From CAZJVD01 sp964549505 (GTDB lineage Bacteria; Bdellovibrionota; UBA1018; CAZJVD01): DNA of 64,000 nucleotides. Location of the stretch: the NCBI GenBank assembly GCA_964549505.1, contig CAZJVD010000004.1:124001-188000 (forward strand), written 5' to 3'. Of this stretch, positions 6,876 through 15,888 are shown piece by piece; the first letter of the stretch is position 1; each line of letters begins with the position of its first letter. The notes below the pieces were generated by a model that was not told the origin of the DNA, ran no database searches, and was given only the letters and a program-made list of their open reading frames with translations. A program made the translations under genes and the position numbers.

Positions 6876-9488
6876 TCAAAACAGAGCGAGCAAACTGCTT
6901 GCCCACTTCTGATAAAAGCGGTCCTCAATGGTGACCGGTGTACCGGCCACGACTTTGCGGAGCGTCTCCTTCGCGTTAGACGGATCCACCGTGCTGGAAG
7001 CCGTGAGCGATCGCAATGCCAAGAAGAACGAAGCTTTGATTTCGAACTTCGCCTTGTTTGCTTCAGCCATGAACTGCAGCACGTTGATCTTGCTGAGCAA
7101 GAACGATTGAATCAGCTGGTCTTCGGGGTTCGAAAACGCTGTCACTGTCATCAGACCTTGATTCGCGGTTTCTTGACTCTCGCCAATGGCGACCGTGGCC
7201 CAGCGAAGCAGAGCGAACTCCGAATCCGAAGGGTCAGACGTTAGCTTTTCAATCATGGTTCGCGCATTCGTATAATCCCCTTTGAGGACGAGGGCACGGA
7301 CGAGCATCTGCTGTGCCTGTGGAAAATCAGGTACGGAAGCCACGCACTGCCGAAGCAAGCTCTCTGCCTCGTGCGCAGCGAGATCGCCGGTCGCATGATC
7401 GAAGTTTAGCTTGGCTCCAACCCAGCGTTTGAACGCACGCGCAGCTTTTCCTACCGACGATTCAGAATCGTCCGATGACGCTTGCCGGGTGGCATCCACG
7501 CAAAGGCTTGGGTCCGAGGTAAACGCGCTCGACCATCGGGCATACGCGTCCGCATTGTTGCCGGAAGCGAACTCGATAATACCGAGCATGATCAACGACG
7601 GTGCGATCATGTTCGCGCCGACCTGGCCCGATTGTGCCGATGGCCCCGACACTCTGGCAAGCTCGATGGTTCGTTCCAGTGATCGGCGGGCTTCTACCAA
7701 GTTGTGTAACTGAAAGAGTAAGTTGCCGCGCTGAAATGAATAAGCAATCAACTGCTCCGCCGAAGAACGCGACTCATTGAAAAGCGACCAATACTGATCG
7801 AGATCTTCGAGTGCGCTCTGAAGATTTCCCATCTTACGATTGGCCTGCGAGCGCAGCCAGTAAAGGTTCGCATTTTCTGGATCCTGTCTGAGTGCGGACG
7901 AGAAGTAATTGATGGCGCTCGCCACGTCGCCGTTTGCCATGACAAAACTTCCGCGTGCGGCAGCAGCCTCGGCATCCATGGGTCTCAGCTTGAACTCGCC
8001 ATTCGACACTGCTGTCGCGAGCACACGTCCCTGGGGGCGCAGAACACGATAGCGGTCATAACTGTCGTTGAACAGGCGCTCCACCGCTCCGGCTCCTTTC
8101 GCCATGACAGCGGCGGCTGTAAGGTGGGCTTGTGCGCTGTCATAGTCCCCTCTCAGCGCGTAACAAAGAGCTTGTCCCACGTCACCGTCCGGACTCGTAG
8201 GGTCCACTCGACATACCGACGCATAATCTTGGCAAGCCAAGTCCTCGCGATAGAGGCCCAGAAGAACATCACTGCGGGCTTTGAAAATCTTTGCGATCGG
8301 ATCAAAGTCGTTTTCAATGGCTGTTGTGAAAGCATCGGCCGCCTCCATTAAAAGGCCCTTCGCTGCGAACACGGTTCCTCGCAAGTAGTAAAGCTCGGGG
8401 TCTTTCGACTGCGTTGAGGCCGACAGACGTGAAAGAATCGCGTGGGCTTCATCCATCTTTTCGAGCGCAATCAACGCCCGTGCGAGGCCTTGTTGGCAGG
8501 CGGCTGAAGCTTGGGCTTCAGCTGAGAGGCCTTCGAAAGTATCGACGACGAGACCCGGGCTCGAAAAACGCGACAGTGCGACGAAGCGACTGACTTCGAT
8601 CGCGCCGGCGTTCGTACCCACCCGATTTGCGGTGACGATGTCACGTTCGAGTTGGATCATACTGCCGGCCGTTGCGATCCGTGCTGGCATCAGGGCTGCG
8701 ACTTCTCTTCGTAGGGACTCGCACTCTGCCGGACGGTATTCGCAATAGAGATGGAATCCTTCTTCGGCGGCGAGGTCGTTGCGAATTTTATACTGATTTT
8801 TGACCGAGTGCTGCCACTGAACCGAAAGACCTGGAACACTGTTCGCGAACTGTTTCAAGTAACGATCTGCTTCTGTAAATCGTCCCAGCGCTATCAGAGA
8901 CTCTTCGAGTTCGCTGAGTGCGCGATCTCGTAATGGGTTGGTCATCTGGGCGAATGTTGCTTCGAGATCCGTGACCGCGTCTGCATACTGATGGCTCTCG
9001 GATCGGCATATTCCTCTCAGGAGACGAACCTGGGCAGCTCTCGGGTGAGCCCACGAAACCTCGAGCGCGGAAGTGAACGCACCGACAGCCTTATGCCATT
9101 CGGGTGAGAGGTGCTTGAACTTGTCAGCCATGTAATGGAGGCCCATGGCCTCATAAAACTCGAAACTTCCCGCTGGATGCTCTCGAGAAATCGCAGCCTC
9201 CTCGCCGCGGTACTCTAGGAGCTCTGCGGTCCTGAGACGCTGCAGCTCTTTTGAAACACGTCCTTCCAAGTCGCCCGCGACTGCATCAGGGCCCGGAGGA
9301 TAAGTCTCAGAATCCTCTCGACTGGGTCTCTGAATAGGAGGGCACATCTCTTGAGGCGATCCATCAGCACCGTGCCCGCCGCCCGCTACTCCGCCCACGC
9401 CGCCGCCAGCCGCGCCACCACCGCCCGCACCGCCTTGCGCGAATGTCAGCGTCGGAAACAAAAGAACAACCCATAGAACTGATTTCAT
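6876..9488 (-). CDS. Large exported tetratricopeptide-repeat protein
   Basis: 870 residues. Signal peptide MKSVLWVVLLFPTLTFAQ is followed by a glycine-rich tract (about 19-42) and then a long helical array. TPR-type helices with the W/LG/Y/A/F/A/P spacing recur through the protein, for example AVGAFTSALEVSWAHPRAAQ near 125-145, the AINYFSSALRQDPENANLYW block near 530, and NLQSALEDLDQYW. It is a periplasmic or surface scaffold by architecture; no enzyme motif is visible. Its ATG overlaps the stop of the coiled-coil gene upstream (ATGA), so the two are translationally coupled. Confidence 0.85.
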   Translation of the reverse strand: MKSVLWVVLLFPTLTFAQGGAGGGGAAGGGVGGVAGGGHGADGSPQEMCPPIQRPSREDSETYPPGPDAVAGDLEGRVSKELQRLRTAELLEYRGEEAAISREHPAGSFEFYEAMGLHYMADKFKHLSPEWHKAVGAFTSALEVSWAHPRAAQVRLLRGICRSESHQYADAVTDLEATFAQMTNPLRDRALSELEESLIALGRFTEADRYLKQFANSVPGLSVQWQHSVKNQYKIRNDLAAEEGFHLYCEYRPAECESLRREVAALMPARIATAGSMIQLERDIVTANRVGTNAGAIEVSRFVALSRFSSPGLVVDTFEGLSAEAQASAACQQGLARALIALEKMDEAHAILSRLSASTQSKDPELYYLRGTVFAAKGLLMEAADAFTTAIENDFDPIAKIFKARSDVLLGLYREDLACQDYASVCRVDPTSPDGDVGQALCYALRGDYDSAQAHLTAAAVMAKGAGAVERLFNDSYDRYRVLRPQGRVLATAVSNGEFKLRPMDAEAAAARGSFVMANGDVASAINYFSSALRQDPENANLYWLRSQANRKMGNLQSALEDLDQYWSLFNESRSSAEQLIAYSFQRGNLLFQLHNLVEARRSLERTIELARVSGPSAQSGQVGANMIAPSLIMLGIIEFASGNNADAYARWSSAFTSDPSLCVDATRQASSDDSESSVGKAARAFKRWVGAKLNFDHATGDLAAHEAESLLRQCVASVPDFPQAQQMLVRALVLKGDYTNARTMIEKLTSDPSDSEFALLRWATVAIGESQETANQGLMTVTAFSNPEDQLIQSFLLSKINVLQFMAEANKAKFEIKASFFLALRSLTASSTVDPSNAKETLRKVVAGTPVTIEDRFYQKWASSLLALF

Positions 9489-10717
9489 GGTCGACCGCCG
9501 CTACGTGGTGGAGTGACTCCCCCGCGACCGCGAGAAATTCTTTCCTCGAGCGAAGACGGAAGATTCGGACGGGTGTCCCGTCCTGGGCGCGAGCGCCCCG
9601 CCGAGGCTCCAGATGTCTCGTAAGTCCTGGACGCATTGATACGATTCTCTAGATTTCCCGTCGAACGAGCTAAAGGATCGGGCCGAGGATCGCCGCCATT
9701 ACCGCCCCCATCAGGATCGACCGGATAGTAACCCTGACTGCCGTTTTTCTTCGGTGGCTCGGGTTTCGTTTCGTCGTCTTTGTTCGGAGCGCAGTAACGA
9801 ATGACCTCTTCTTTAAGTTTTCGATTGGCATTGTCGAGGTCCTCCTGCTTTTGCTCGCTGCTCTCGATCGTTTCCTGCTTCTTTTCCAACTCTGTTTTCT
9901 GGTCTTCTAACTTCTTGTCTCTGGATTCGATTTCCTTCTTCTGCTCGTCGATGGTCTTGTCCTTTTTTTCTGACTCAGCTCGGAGCTTTTCGTTTTCGCG
10001 GACAAGTTCTTCAAACCTTTGCGTGTCATTCGGTTTTTCGGTGACCTTATCGGCGACGATATTCGAAGCGATATCGACCACAAATCTGACAATCGTTCTG
10101 CCGATCGATGAAGCGGGTGCCATGCCTAATTGATCCGTTTTGCTCATTCGAGTCGGTGGCTGCATTTTGGCTTCCATATCGAAGCGGGGTGCGTAGCGGT
10201 CCACGAGACCTTGAGCTTTGCCTTGTTTCAAGACCTCGACTTTGGCCAGCAGTGATCCCATCATGTCTTGAGTCATCGGCTGGCCGATTCCGAAACGGTC
10301 TTGCATCACGCGACCGAGGTTGGGATTGATCGATCCAAGTCCGGGCGCCATCATATGAGTGATTTCCGGAATTCCAAGACGTTGACCCCGTTGCATAAGC
10401 GCCATACTCGGGAGAACAATGGCCTGATTCGCGCCAAACTGAATGGCATTTTGCAGCGTGCGATTTCGAAACTCGCTCGGATTTCGTGTTAGAGGAAAAC
10501 GTTCAGCACCGTCGAGAATCTGCGTGCCTAAGCGTAGGGCTTCGATAGGGTCGAAAAACTTTTGATGGTTGCCGCCCTCGACGTCCACTTCTTCTGTGTA
10601 AGAAAGAGATCCGGTGATCTCGTCCGCGACACCTCGGATCCAGGTGTCCTGACTGTGTACGGGTGCCGCTGCCAGTAGAAAAGTGATCGAAAACAAAAAT
10701 GAAAAGCCGACATTCAT
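9485..10717 (-). CDS. Exported coiled-coil protein coupled to the TPR gene
   Basis: 410 residues with a signal peptide (about 1-22, ending AAAPVHS/Q). Residues about 25-220 are alpha/beta of unknown type. Residues about 230-300 form a strong charged coiled coil (EELVRENEKLRAESEKKDK and following heptads). The C-terminal 100 residues are rich in Gly, Pro, Arg and Ser and look disordered. It is the promoter-proximal gene of a two-gene operon with the TPR protein (4-base overlap). The pair suggests an envelope-associated complex; function unknown. Confidence 0.8.
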   Translation of the reverse strand: MNVGFSFLFSITFLLAAAPVHSQDTWIRGVADEITGSLSYTEEVDVEGGNHQKFFDPIEALRLGTQILDGAERFPLTRNPSEFRNRTLQNAIQFGANQAIVLPSMALMQRGQRLGIPEITHMMAPGLGSINPNLGRVMQDRFGIGQPMTQDMMGSLLAKVEVLKQGKAQGLVDRYAPRFDMEAKMQPPTRMSKTDQLGMAPASSIGRTIVRFVVDIASNIVADKVTEKPNDTQRFEELVRENEKLRAESEKKDKTIDEQKKEIESRDKKLEDQKTELEKKQETIESSEQKQEDLDNANRKLKEEVIRYCAPNKDDETKPEPPKKNGSQGYYPVDPDGGGNGGDPRPDPLARSTGNLENRINASRTYETSGASAGRSRPGRDTRPNLPSSLEERISRGRGGVTPPRSGGRP

Positions 10718-10862
10718 GACGCGACGAATATATCTATGCCCTCAGAACGTCAAGCAAGGCGCTCGTTTTGTCTCCGTTTTTGTGCGTACCTTTTGGTATA
10801 GAAAGAGTTCTAGTCCTAAAGATGACCGAGTGGTTGACGCCTCAACTAAGCGGGTTTTGCGT

Positions 10863-10952
10863 GGAAAGGTGGCCGAGCGGCTGAAGGCGCACGCTTGGAA
10901 AGCGTGTTATGGGTAACACCATACGAGGGTTCGAATCCCTCCCTTTCCGCCA
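10863..10952 (+). tRNA. tRNA-Ser (anticodon GGA)
   Basis: Acceptor 5' strand GGAAAGG (10863-10869) pairs with CCTTTCC (10942-10948); discriminator G and encoded CCA at 10950-10952. The anticodon stem-loop reads CGCTTGGAAAGCG, anticodon GGA. The long variable arm (GTGTTATGGGTAACACC region) and T-arm GAGGGTTCGAATCCCTC are typical of a class II serine tRNA. An imperfect palindrome follows directly (10958-10987). Confidence 0.96.
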
Positions 10953-10957
10953 TTTTT

Positions 10958-10987
10958 AAATACCGGTATTCAGGAATTCCAGTATTT
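10958..10987. repeat. Imperfect palindrome downstream of tRNA-Ser
   Basis: A 30-base dyad, 24 of 30 positions self-complementary, with outer arms AAATAC (10958-10963) and GTATTT (10982-10987). It overlaps the stop codon of the convergent RHH gene and lies six bases after the tRNA CCA, so it could act as a bidirectional terminator. It contains AATACCGGTATTC, which shares its core with the larger palindrome at 49399-49444. Confidence 0.45.
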
Positions 10988-11276
10988 AACCAGCCGCGCT
11001 TCTCTTCTTCTGAAACACGGCCTTTTCAAGTTTGGAAAGGCGGCCTTCCATTGATGACTCTGTAGCCCCAGAAGCGGCATCCCGAAGCACTTTATTAATC
11101 AAGGTCTGGTATTTCGTTCCGTTGTTCTCTGCCATTTCGCGAAACCGCATGAGCACATCTTCCGGAATGACAATAGAGATCCGATGCCCAATTTTAGCTG
11201 GCTCGAAATCGTCTTCCGAAAGAATATCCTTCTTTCCATACTTGATATCTGCTTTCTCAGCCTTTTTGATACTCAT
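10986..11276 (-). CDS. Ribbon-helix-helix-like putative antitoxin
   Basis: 96 residues from the ATG at 11276; the longer upstream reading would run inside the DUF4160 gene. The central segment HRISIVIPEDVLMRFREMAE and the following GTKYQTLINKVLRD resemble CopG/BrnA-type ribbon-helix-helix antitoxins (short strand, then two helices). The C-terminal MEGRLSKLEKAVFQKKRS is basic and helical. The gene overlaps the DUF4160 gene by 20 bases and is translated after it. The order and overlap suggest a toxin-antitoxin-like pair; that is inference from arrangement. Confidence 0.65.
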   Translation of the reverse strand: MSIKKAEKADIKYGKKDILSEDDFEPAKIGHRISIVIPEDVLMRFREMAENNGTKYQTLINKVLRDAASGATESSMEGRLSKLEKAVFQKKRSAAG

Positions 11277-11490
11277 TCCAAACCTCCAAGAGATACGTTT
11301 TCCGGTTCGCCAAGTACTTCTGAATGCGATTAAGGTCTCGTTCCGTAAAGCCGCGAGAGAACAAACAGGCCAATGTTTCGATCTCAAATTTCGCCTCGTA
11401 ATCAGGAGCCAGGGCATGAACATGAGGCGGTTGATGATCCTTCGGATAAACATAAATTTTAATGTTCCCGATGTAGATCACCGCTGGCAT
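11257..11490 (-). CDS. DUF4160-domain protein, probable partner of the RHH protein
   Basis: 77 residues matching the DUF4160 pattern: an N-terminal strand with IGNIKIYVYPKDHQPPHVHA, i.e. the conserved DH-PPHVH motif, then YEAKFEIETL and a C-terminal helix ending LEVWNEYQKG. DUF4160 genes are often beside small DNA-binding or DUF2442 genes in mobile toxin-antitoxin-like pairs; a biochemical activity is not established. AT-rich sequence (11490-11520) with repeated ATATAT precedes it and is a likely promoter. Confidence 0.7.
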   Translation of the reverse strand: MPAVIYIGNIKIYVYPKDHQPPHVHALAPDYEAKFEIETLACLFSRGFTERDLNRIQKYLANRKTYLLEVWNEYQKG

Positions 11491-11566
11491 ACATATTAAT
11501 ATATATCAAAATATATATTTGTCAAGTTTGGGTGTCATCTATAGGTCAAATATGGTGAGAATTGCC

Positions 11567-12043
11567 ATGAGCCACGTACACACCCGAACCTGTCACTGCG
11601 GAAATCTCAGATTGGTGTTCTCCACCGGTAAAGAAACCAAAGACCTATTCTTTAGGGAATGTCAGTGCAGTTACTGTACGCCACAGGGAGCGATTTACTG
11701 TACGGACGCCGAGGGCAGTCTTGAGATCCATTTAGACAGGAACGGTGATGTCGGTAGGTACAGTTTTGCTCTGCGGACGGCGGAGTTCTTATTTTGCAAG
11801 ACTTGCGGTTGTTATCTTTGCGCAGTTCAAGAGAAGGAGGGGAAAACAAAGGCCGTCATCAATGCCAGATACTTTCCGACACTTCTCCCGACAGTTCTCA
11901 AGGCTGCCGACAACATCCGTTCCGTAAACTTTGATGGCGAATCGGCTGAGGCACGCACAGCTCGTCATGACAAGAACTGGACACCCGCCGAAGTGATAAA
12001 CGGTCGGTCGAGCGAGAACTCCCCAGAGTTTAAAAAAAGTTAA
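11567..12043 (+). CDS. GFA/CENP-V fold zinc protein
   Basis: About 158 residues from the ATG at 11567, which has GGTGAG eight bases upstream. The cysteine pattern of the glutathione-dependent formaldehyde-activating/CENP-V family is present: CHCGNLRL near residue 8, CQCSYC near 33, and FCKTCGCYLC near 78. Family members bind two zinc ions; most bacterial members have no proven substrate. It is isolated between the DUF4160 pair and a secreted protein. Confidence 0.75.
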   Translation: MSHVHTRTCHCGNLRLVFSTGKETKDLFFRECQCSYCTPQGAIYCTDAEGSLEIHLDRNGDVGRYSFALRTAEFLFCKTCGCYLCAVQEKEGKTKAVINARYFPTLLPTVLKAADNIRSVNFDGESAEARTARHDKNWTPAEVINGRSSENSPEFKKS

Positions 12044-12090
12044 ACTTTGTGCCTTTACTCCCGATGAGACGGAATAACGGGGGAAATTCG

Positions 12091-12525
12091 GTGATCAATC
12101 ATAAGATGCTCAAGATGCTTGGCTGTGTTTCTTTGTTCCTAACCTTGTTTTTTTCTCATGCCGCAAACGCTGCTTGCACTTGTGCTCCGCCTTACAATGA
12201 TTGGCTCCACCCCTACGATGAGGAAACTCTTGTAAAGGTATCCGACACCTGCACCCTGTTCCCGCAAGGTTCGTGTTTTGCTAATTCTGGTCTTTGTTAC
12301 TACAGCTGCGATGGCTACGGGATGCAACAGCCTTGCATCACGAAAACAGCTCTGAACGGGACAAAAAGTTGCGGCTGTCCGGTTGCTCCTTTTGGTTGTC
12401 AGGTAACCAGCAGTGACTGCAATAGCTTCCCCTCTGATCACTGTACTGGCATGTGCGAGTGGACTTTCACTTACACTATTTCGGGAAGCACCGGTGGGGC
12501 GATTACTTACTGCAACCAGCAGTAA
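12091..12525 (+). CDS. Secreted cysteine-rich protein of unknown function
   Basis: About 144 residues from a GTG at 12091 preceded by a GGGGGAAA ribosome-binding site. The signal peptide (about 1-28) ends AANA/ACTC. The mature part has at least 14 cysteines in pairs (for example CTCAPP, CYYSCDGYG, CGCPVAPFGC), implying a compact disulfide-stabilised extracellular domain. No family is recognised. It is followed by a convergent small secreted protein. Confidence 0.65.
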   Translation: MINHKMLKMLGCVSLFLTLFFSHAANAACTCAPPYNDWLHPYDEETLVKVSDTCTLFPQGSCFANSGLCYYSCDGYGMQQPCITKTALNGTKSCGCPVAPFGCQVTSSDCNSFPSDHCTGMCEWTFTYTISGSTGGAITYCNQQ

Positions 12526-12540
12526 GAAGTCGATCGAGCG

Positions 12541-12867
12541 TTATTCCTTAGCTCGGCCACTGTGCGATTCTAAAAGACACGAATCATAAGCCGGGTCACC
12601 TGACTGTACGAGAACACCGTTTTTGGTCGTGCAGTTCACTCCAAAACGAATCGGTGACGTCTTGGGAGCAGGCGCAGTCGGGGCTGTCTTTTGTTCGAGC
12701 ATCGTTTCAGCCGCGCCAGCATGCTTGGCTTCCTTAAGTTCCTTTTTTGTCGCTTTTGAAGCGCGCGGTGCAAGATCTGGTTTCTTTGCAGCTGTGCTCG
12801 TGTCGCCCTGAGCACTTGCAACCATGAAGGACGCCGTCAGTATCACCACCGTCATAAAGTTATTCAT
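12541..12867 (-). CDS. Small exported protein, Ala/Lys-rich with two cysteines
   Basis: 108 residues with a signal peptide (MNNFMTVVILTASFMVASA/QG). The middle is low-complexity Ala, Lys, Pro and Thr; the C-terminal 35 residues (RFGVNCTTKNGVLVQSG, then YDSCLLES) contain two cysteines that could form a disulfide. No recognisable family. It is convergent with the Cys-rich protein and divergent from the gene at 12943. Confidence 0.6.
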   Translation of the reverse strand: MNNFMTVVILTASFMVASAQGDTSTAAKKPDLAPRASKATKKELKEAKHAGAAETMLEQKTAPTAPAPKTSPIRFGVNCTTKNGVLVQSGDPAYDSCLLESHSGRAKE

Positions 12868-12942
12868 TGCGATCGATTTAACACAGGCCCAAGCGCATGG
12901 AAACGGCCACTCTGTCGCAGAATCATGTAAAATATAAGACGC

Positions 12943-13803
12943 ATGAGCTCCGCAAAGTCGCTCTTTCTTTTGGTGTTGGGAGTCGGCGTGACGTTCTGGA
13001 TCCTCTCGAGTTTTTTCGGCCGAGAGCCGGACGTACCGCTGGAGGTGTCCGACGACTCAGACACTCCTCGCGTGACCCCCGTGCCGTCGCCGCAGAAAGC
13101 CCTCGTCGCTGCGCCGATCGCCGCCGTTGAGGATGCGGAGCCGCATCCGAAAGAAATTAAAGAAAATACTCCGGACGCGCCAATGACCGCCGCACCCGTG
13201 GCGCCAGGTGCACCCGAAGTTTTCCGCGCGGACAATCAGGCCCAAGCGACGGCGGAGACCCAAGAGACGGCGGAGGCCACGCTGCCTGATGACCGTGGGG
13301 GTAAGGTTGCGCGTCAGTATGTGGGATGGGGAGTTCTGACGGGTGAACGAAACTTTAACGGCTGTAAGAAGGGCGAACCGGGCTGGTTCATCTATGGTGA
13401 AAACGTCAGCGACTATAAGTTCGTGTTACCGTCGGCGAGTGAGGACGCAAACGCTACCGCGATGATCGAGTCCGTTCACGACAAACCTCGACCCGAGAGT
13501 GGCATTCTCGCTCACTGTGCTGACGGTCCGTTTAAGCCAGGTGAGAGGATTCGTGTGAGGGCGTCGGTCAAGTCGAACGGAGTTCAGGATTGGGCCACTC
13601 TCTTTCTTCGCGCCAAAAATCGCTTTGGAGAGACGCTGAAGTACGAACGTACCGTCATTCGAGAGCATCCGGGTTGGAGGGTAAAAGCAGTTGAGATGGA
13701 GGTGCCGGAGGGCACGACCGCTGTGACGTATGGAGTACTTCTGGAAACGGTCGGGAAGGTTTGGATTAAGAAAGTTTCGGTGACACGTGTCCCGGGACCT
13801 TGA
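12943..13803 (+). CDS. Membrane-anchored protein with a C-terminal jelly-roll-like domain
   Basis: 286 residues. An uncleaved N-terminal helix (about 5-24, SLFLLVLGVGVTFWILSSFF) anchors it in the inner membrane. A Pro/Ala/Glu-rich linker runs to about 120. The C-terminal 165 residues contain alternating strands (GWFIYGENVSDYKF, ERIRVRASVKSNGVQDWATL, GVLLETVGKVWIKKVSV) of the type found in carbohydrate-binding or GyrI-associated beta-sandwich domains. Function unknown; the architecture suggests ligand binding in the periplasm. Confidence 0.65.
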   Translation: MSSAKSLFLLVLGVGVTFWILSSFFGREPDVPLEVSDDSDTPRVTPVPSPQKALVAAPIAAVEDAEPHPKEIKENTPDAPMTAAPVAPGAPEVFRADNQAQATAETQETAEATLPDDRGGKVARQYVGWGVLTGERNFNGCKKGEPGWFIYGENVSDYKFVLPSASEDANATAMIESVHDKPRPESGILAHCADGPFKPGERIRVRASVKSNGVQDWATLFLRAKNRFGETLKYERTVIREHPGWRVKAVEMEVPEGTTAVTYGVLLETVGKVWIKKVSVTRVPGP

Positions 13804-13817
13804 ACGCGCCCGTTCGT

Positions 13818-14237
13818 CTATTTGACGAAAACTGTGATGGTCTTAGCCCACGCCGGTCCGTAACTCGCATGGGTTCCGTCGGCGAACTGTAGCGTGAGTG
13901 AGTGTGTTCCCGGCGCCAGGCTGACTTCGGTTTCCGTCTGACCTTTTCCAAAATGCAGATGTTTCTCATCGGCCGGGACAATCGTTCCAGCCGGCAGTGA
14001 CCGTTCCGCGTCGATCAGAAGATGATGGTGACCCGTGCCTTTTTCGAGAGCTCCGGCTGGTTTGACGGTCATTCCGCGTACGCCGAATTTTACCTTCAGC
14101 GGAGAGTGGACGTTTGCACCCCGCTTCGGTTCGACGAAGAACACGCCGTTTTTTTCTTTTGCGTGAACCGTTGAAACGGCGAGTGTTGCGGACACAAGTA
14201 CTAACGACACCAACACAGAAGTTTTGAACAGAGTCAT
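13818..14237 (-). CDS. Periplasmic DUF4399 protein
   Basis: 139 residues from the ATG at 14237; an upstream ATG at 14270 would add residues before the signal peptide. Signal peptide ends near STVHA/KEK. The mature part fits DUF4399: VFFVEPKRGANVHSPLKVKF, GTGHHHLLID, HLHFGKGQTE and LTLQFADGTHASYGP. The conserved histidines suggest metal binding, but no function is established for the family. Confidence 0.8.
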   Translation of the reverse strand: MTLFKTSVLVSLVLVSATLAVSTVHAKEKNGVFFVEPKRGANVHSPLKVKFGVRGMTVKPAGALEKGTGHHHLLIDAERSLPAGTIVPADEKHLHFGKGQTETEVSLAPGTHSLTLQFADGTHASYGPAWAKTITVFVK

Positions 14238-14396
14238 CGCCCGATCATAGCCAGAAAGAGGGTGGCTCACAATCTTTCGTGCGCGCGCGGCGCCTCTGAG
14301 TCATTTGTCTGACGGGGGTTCGTTTTTTCCTACTTCGGCACGATTGAAATCCGAAAGAATCCACCGCTCGTTAAGCTAGGGGGAAGTGGTGGATGA

Positions 14397-14879
14397 ATGA
14401 AGACATTGTTCCTAGGGGTCGCGCTCATGACGGCACTATCGGGTCAGGCGGGTGCAACAACGCGACTCTCAAAAACCGATTCGCGGAAACTTGGCCTACA
14501 GCCACCGGTCTCCCAACCGTACTGCGAGGTTCGCGCGGTGTATGAGGGTGCCGCTCTCATGCCGCAGCAAACTAAGCCGCGCGAGGACCGAGTCTACTGG
14601 AAGCTACGAGTTCTTCGTGCTCAATCGTTCAATCAAGGTGAGTGCCCAGCATTAAGTGTGATGCGATTGGCGATTCGTGGGGCAGAGCTGAAACCCAGGA
14701 ACCAGTGGCGCGGCTCTGAGTCTCGATACATGTATCCCGTTCATATCGTTCCCCCCGCTCTTTCCGCCGAAGTCACGGCGTTCGTTCGAAAGACCCACGT
14801 CGACAACAGTTTCACACGTGCGTCCTATGACGAATGGCTCGTCACCGACTGGGATGATGGGTTTCATGTCGAGCCTTAG
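14397..14879 (+). CDS. Exported protein of unknown function preceding the matrixin
   Basis: 160 residues, signal peptide about 1-20 (MKTLFLGVALMTALSGQAGA). Two cysteines, Cys42 and one near 83. No recognised domain. The sequence overlaps the start of the metalloprotease gene, so it is probably the first gene of a three-gene operon with the matrixin and a barrel-like protein. Confidence 0.65.
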   Translation: MKTLFLGVALMTALSGQAGATTRLSKTDSRKLGLQPPVSQPYCEVRAVYEGAALMPQQTKPREDRVYWKLRVLRAQSFNQGECPALSVMRLAIRGAELKPRNQWRGSESRYMYPVHIVPPALSAEVTAFVRKTHVDNSFTRASYDEWLVTDWDDGFHVEP

Positions 14880-15888
14880 ACTTCTCGCCGCTGTTGCCGT
14901 TCTTGCTTTGCAAGCTCCGCGTGCGGAGGCGTTTATCTTTGTTGCGGCCGGTGGTTACAACAAAGGTGCACGACCGACAGCCAGCGCGCTTGTCTATACG
15001 AGTGGAGTCGTCAACTTTTACATCAACACGAACCAAAATGTTTACAACGGTTCACTCAGTCCGGTTCTGTCGTCAGCTAACTTCATGGTGGCGGTGCAAA
15101 GCGGGCTGAGTCCGTGGCAAGGTGTCTGTAACCAACGCGTGACGATCAATCTTATGGGAACGACATCGGCGTCGAAGACGACCGCTGACGGTATCAACAC
15201 GATCACGTGGGACAATCGCACGACAGCCGGAGGAAATGTGCTCGGTAGCACGAGCACGCTTGCGGCGGCATTTGTGTCGAGTTCGGGAGATGCTGTTACC
15301 GATTGCGATATCGTTGTGAACGGAGAGTTCGAAACAGTCGGCACGTTCGCGGTCGATGGTTCTTCCAATAAGTACGACCTGATCTCGACGATTGCCCATG
15401 AGGTCGGTCATTGTCTTGGGCTCGATCATCCGATCGAGCCACCGACGTACACGGCCGGAAACAGTTATCTTCAGTACGCGACGATGGTGCAGACGGCGGT
15501 GGCTGGTTTCAACCTCTATCGACGGACGCTCAGTCAAGACGACATCGATGGTTTTCTATGTGGCACGCATCGCCTGTTATCGGCGTCGCCGGGGTGGGAT
15601 CCTTGTTCGAGTTATCATGGCACCAACGGTGGAGCCGCGATCACGGGTGTTCAGAATGGAGGCGCGACGGGCGAGAGAGCCTCACAGTGCCAAGACGGAC
15701 GGGCTCGCGATCTGATCAGCGCACAGGCAGTCGGAGCAGGTTGTGTTCTCGAGTCATTGGCGACGGACGACCCTCACTATCGCCAGAACCTGATCGCGCG
15801 TCTTCTATCTCTTGCTAGCTTCGTTTTGTCGATCGCGGCGGTCTTTGGAATCGTCAAGTGGCGAATGATCAAACGGAGAGCACCGTGA
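14866..15888 (+). CDS. Matrixin-type zinc metalloprotease with C-terminal membrane helix
   Basis: About 340 residues from the ATG at 14866, giving a clean signal peptide (MSSLRLLAAVAVLALQAPRA). The metzincin zinc signature HEVGHCLGLDH is complete (His178, Glu179, His182, His188), followed by a Met-turn candidate in YATM (about 207). A C-terminal hydrophobic helix (LLSLASFVLSIAAVFGIV) and basic tail would anchor it in the inner membrane facing the periplasm. It overlaps the preceding gene and shares a GTGA overlap with the next. Confidence 0.88.
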   Translation: MSSLRLLAAVAVLALQAPRAEAFIFVAAGGYNKGARPTASALVYTSGVVNFYINTNQNVYNGSLSPVLSSANFMVAVQSGLSPWQGVCNQRVTINLMGTTSASKTTADGINTITWDNRTTAGGNVLGSTSTLAAAFVSSSGDAVTDCDIVVNGEFETVGTFAVDGSSNKYDLISTIAHEVGHCLGLDHPIEPPTYTAGNSYLQYATMVQTAVAGFNLYRRTLSQDDIDGFLCGTHRLLSASPGWDPCSSYHGTNGGAAITGVQNGGATGERASQCQDGRARDLISAQAVGAGCVLESLATDDPHYRQNLIARLLSLASFVLSIAAVFGIVKWRMIKRRAP

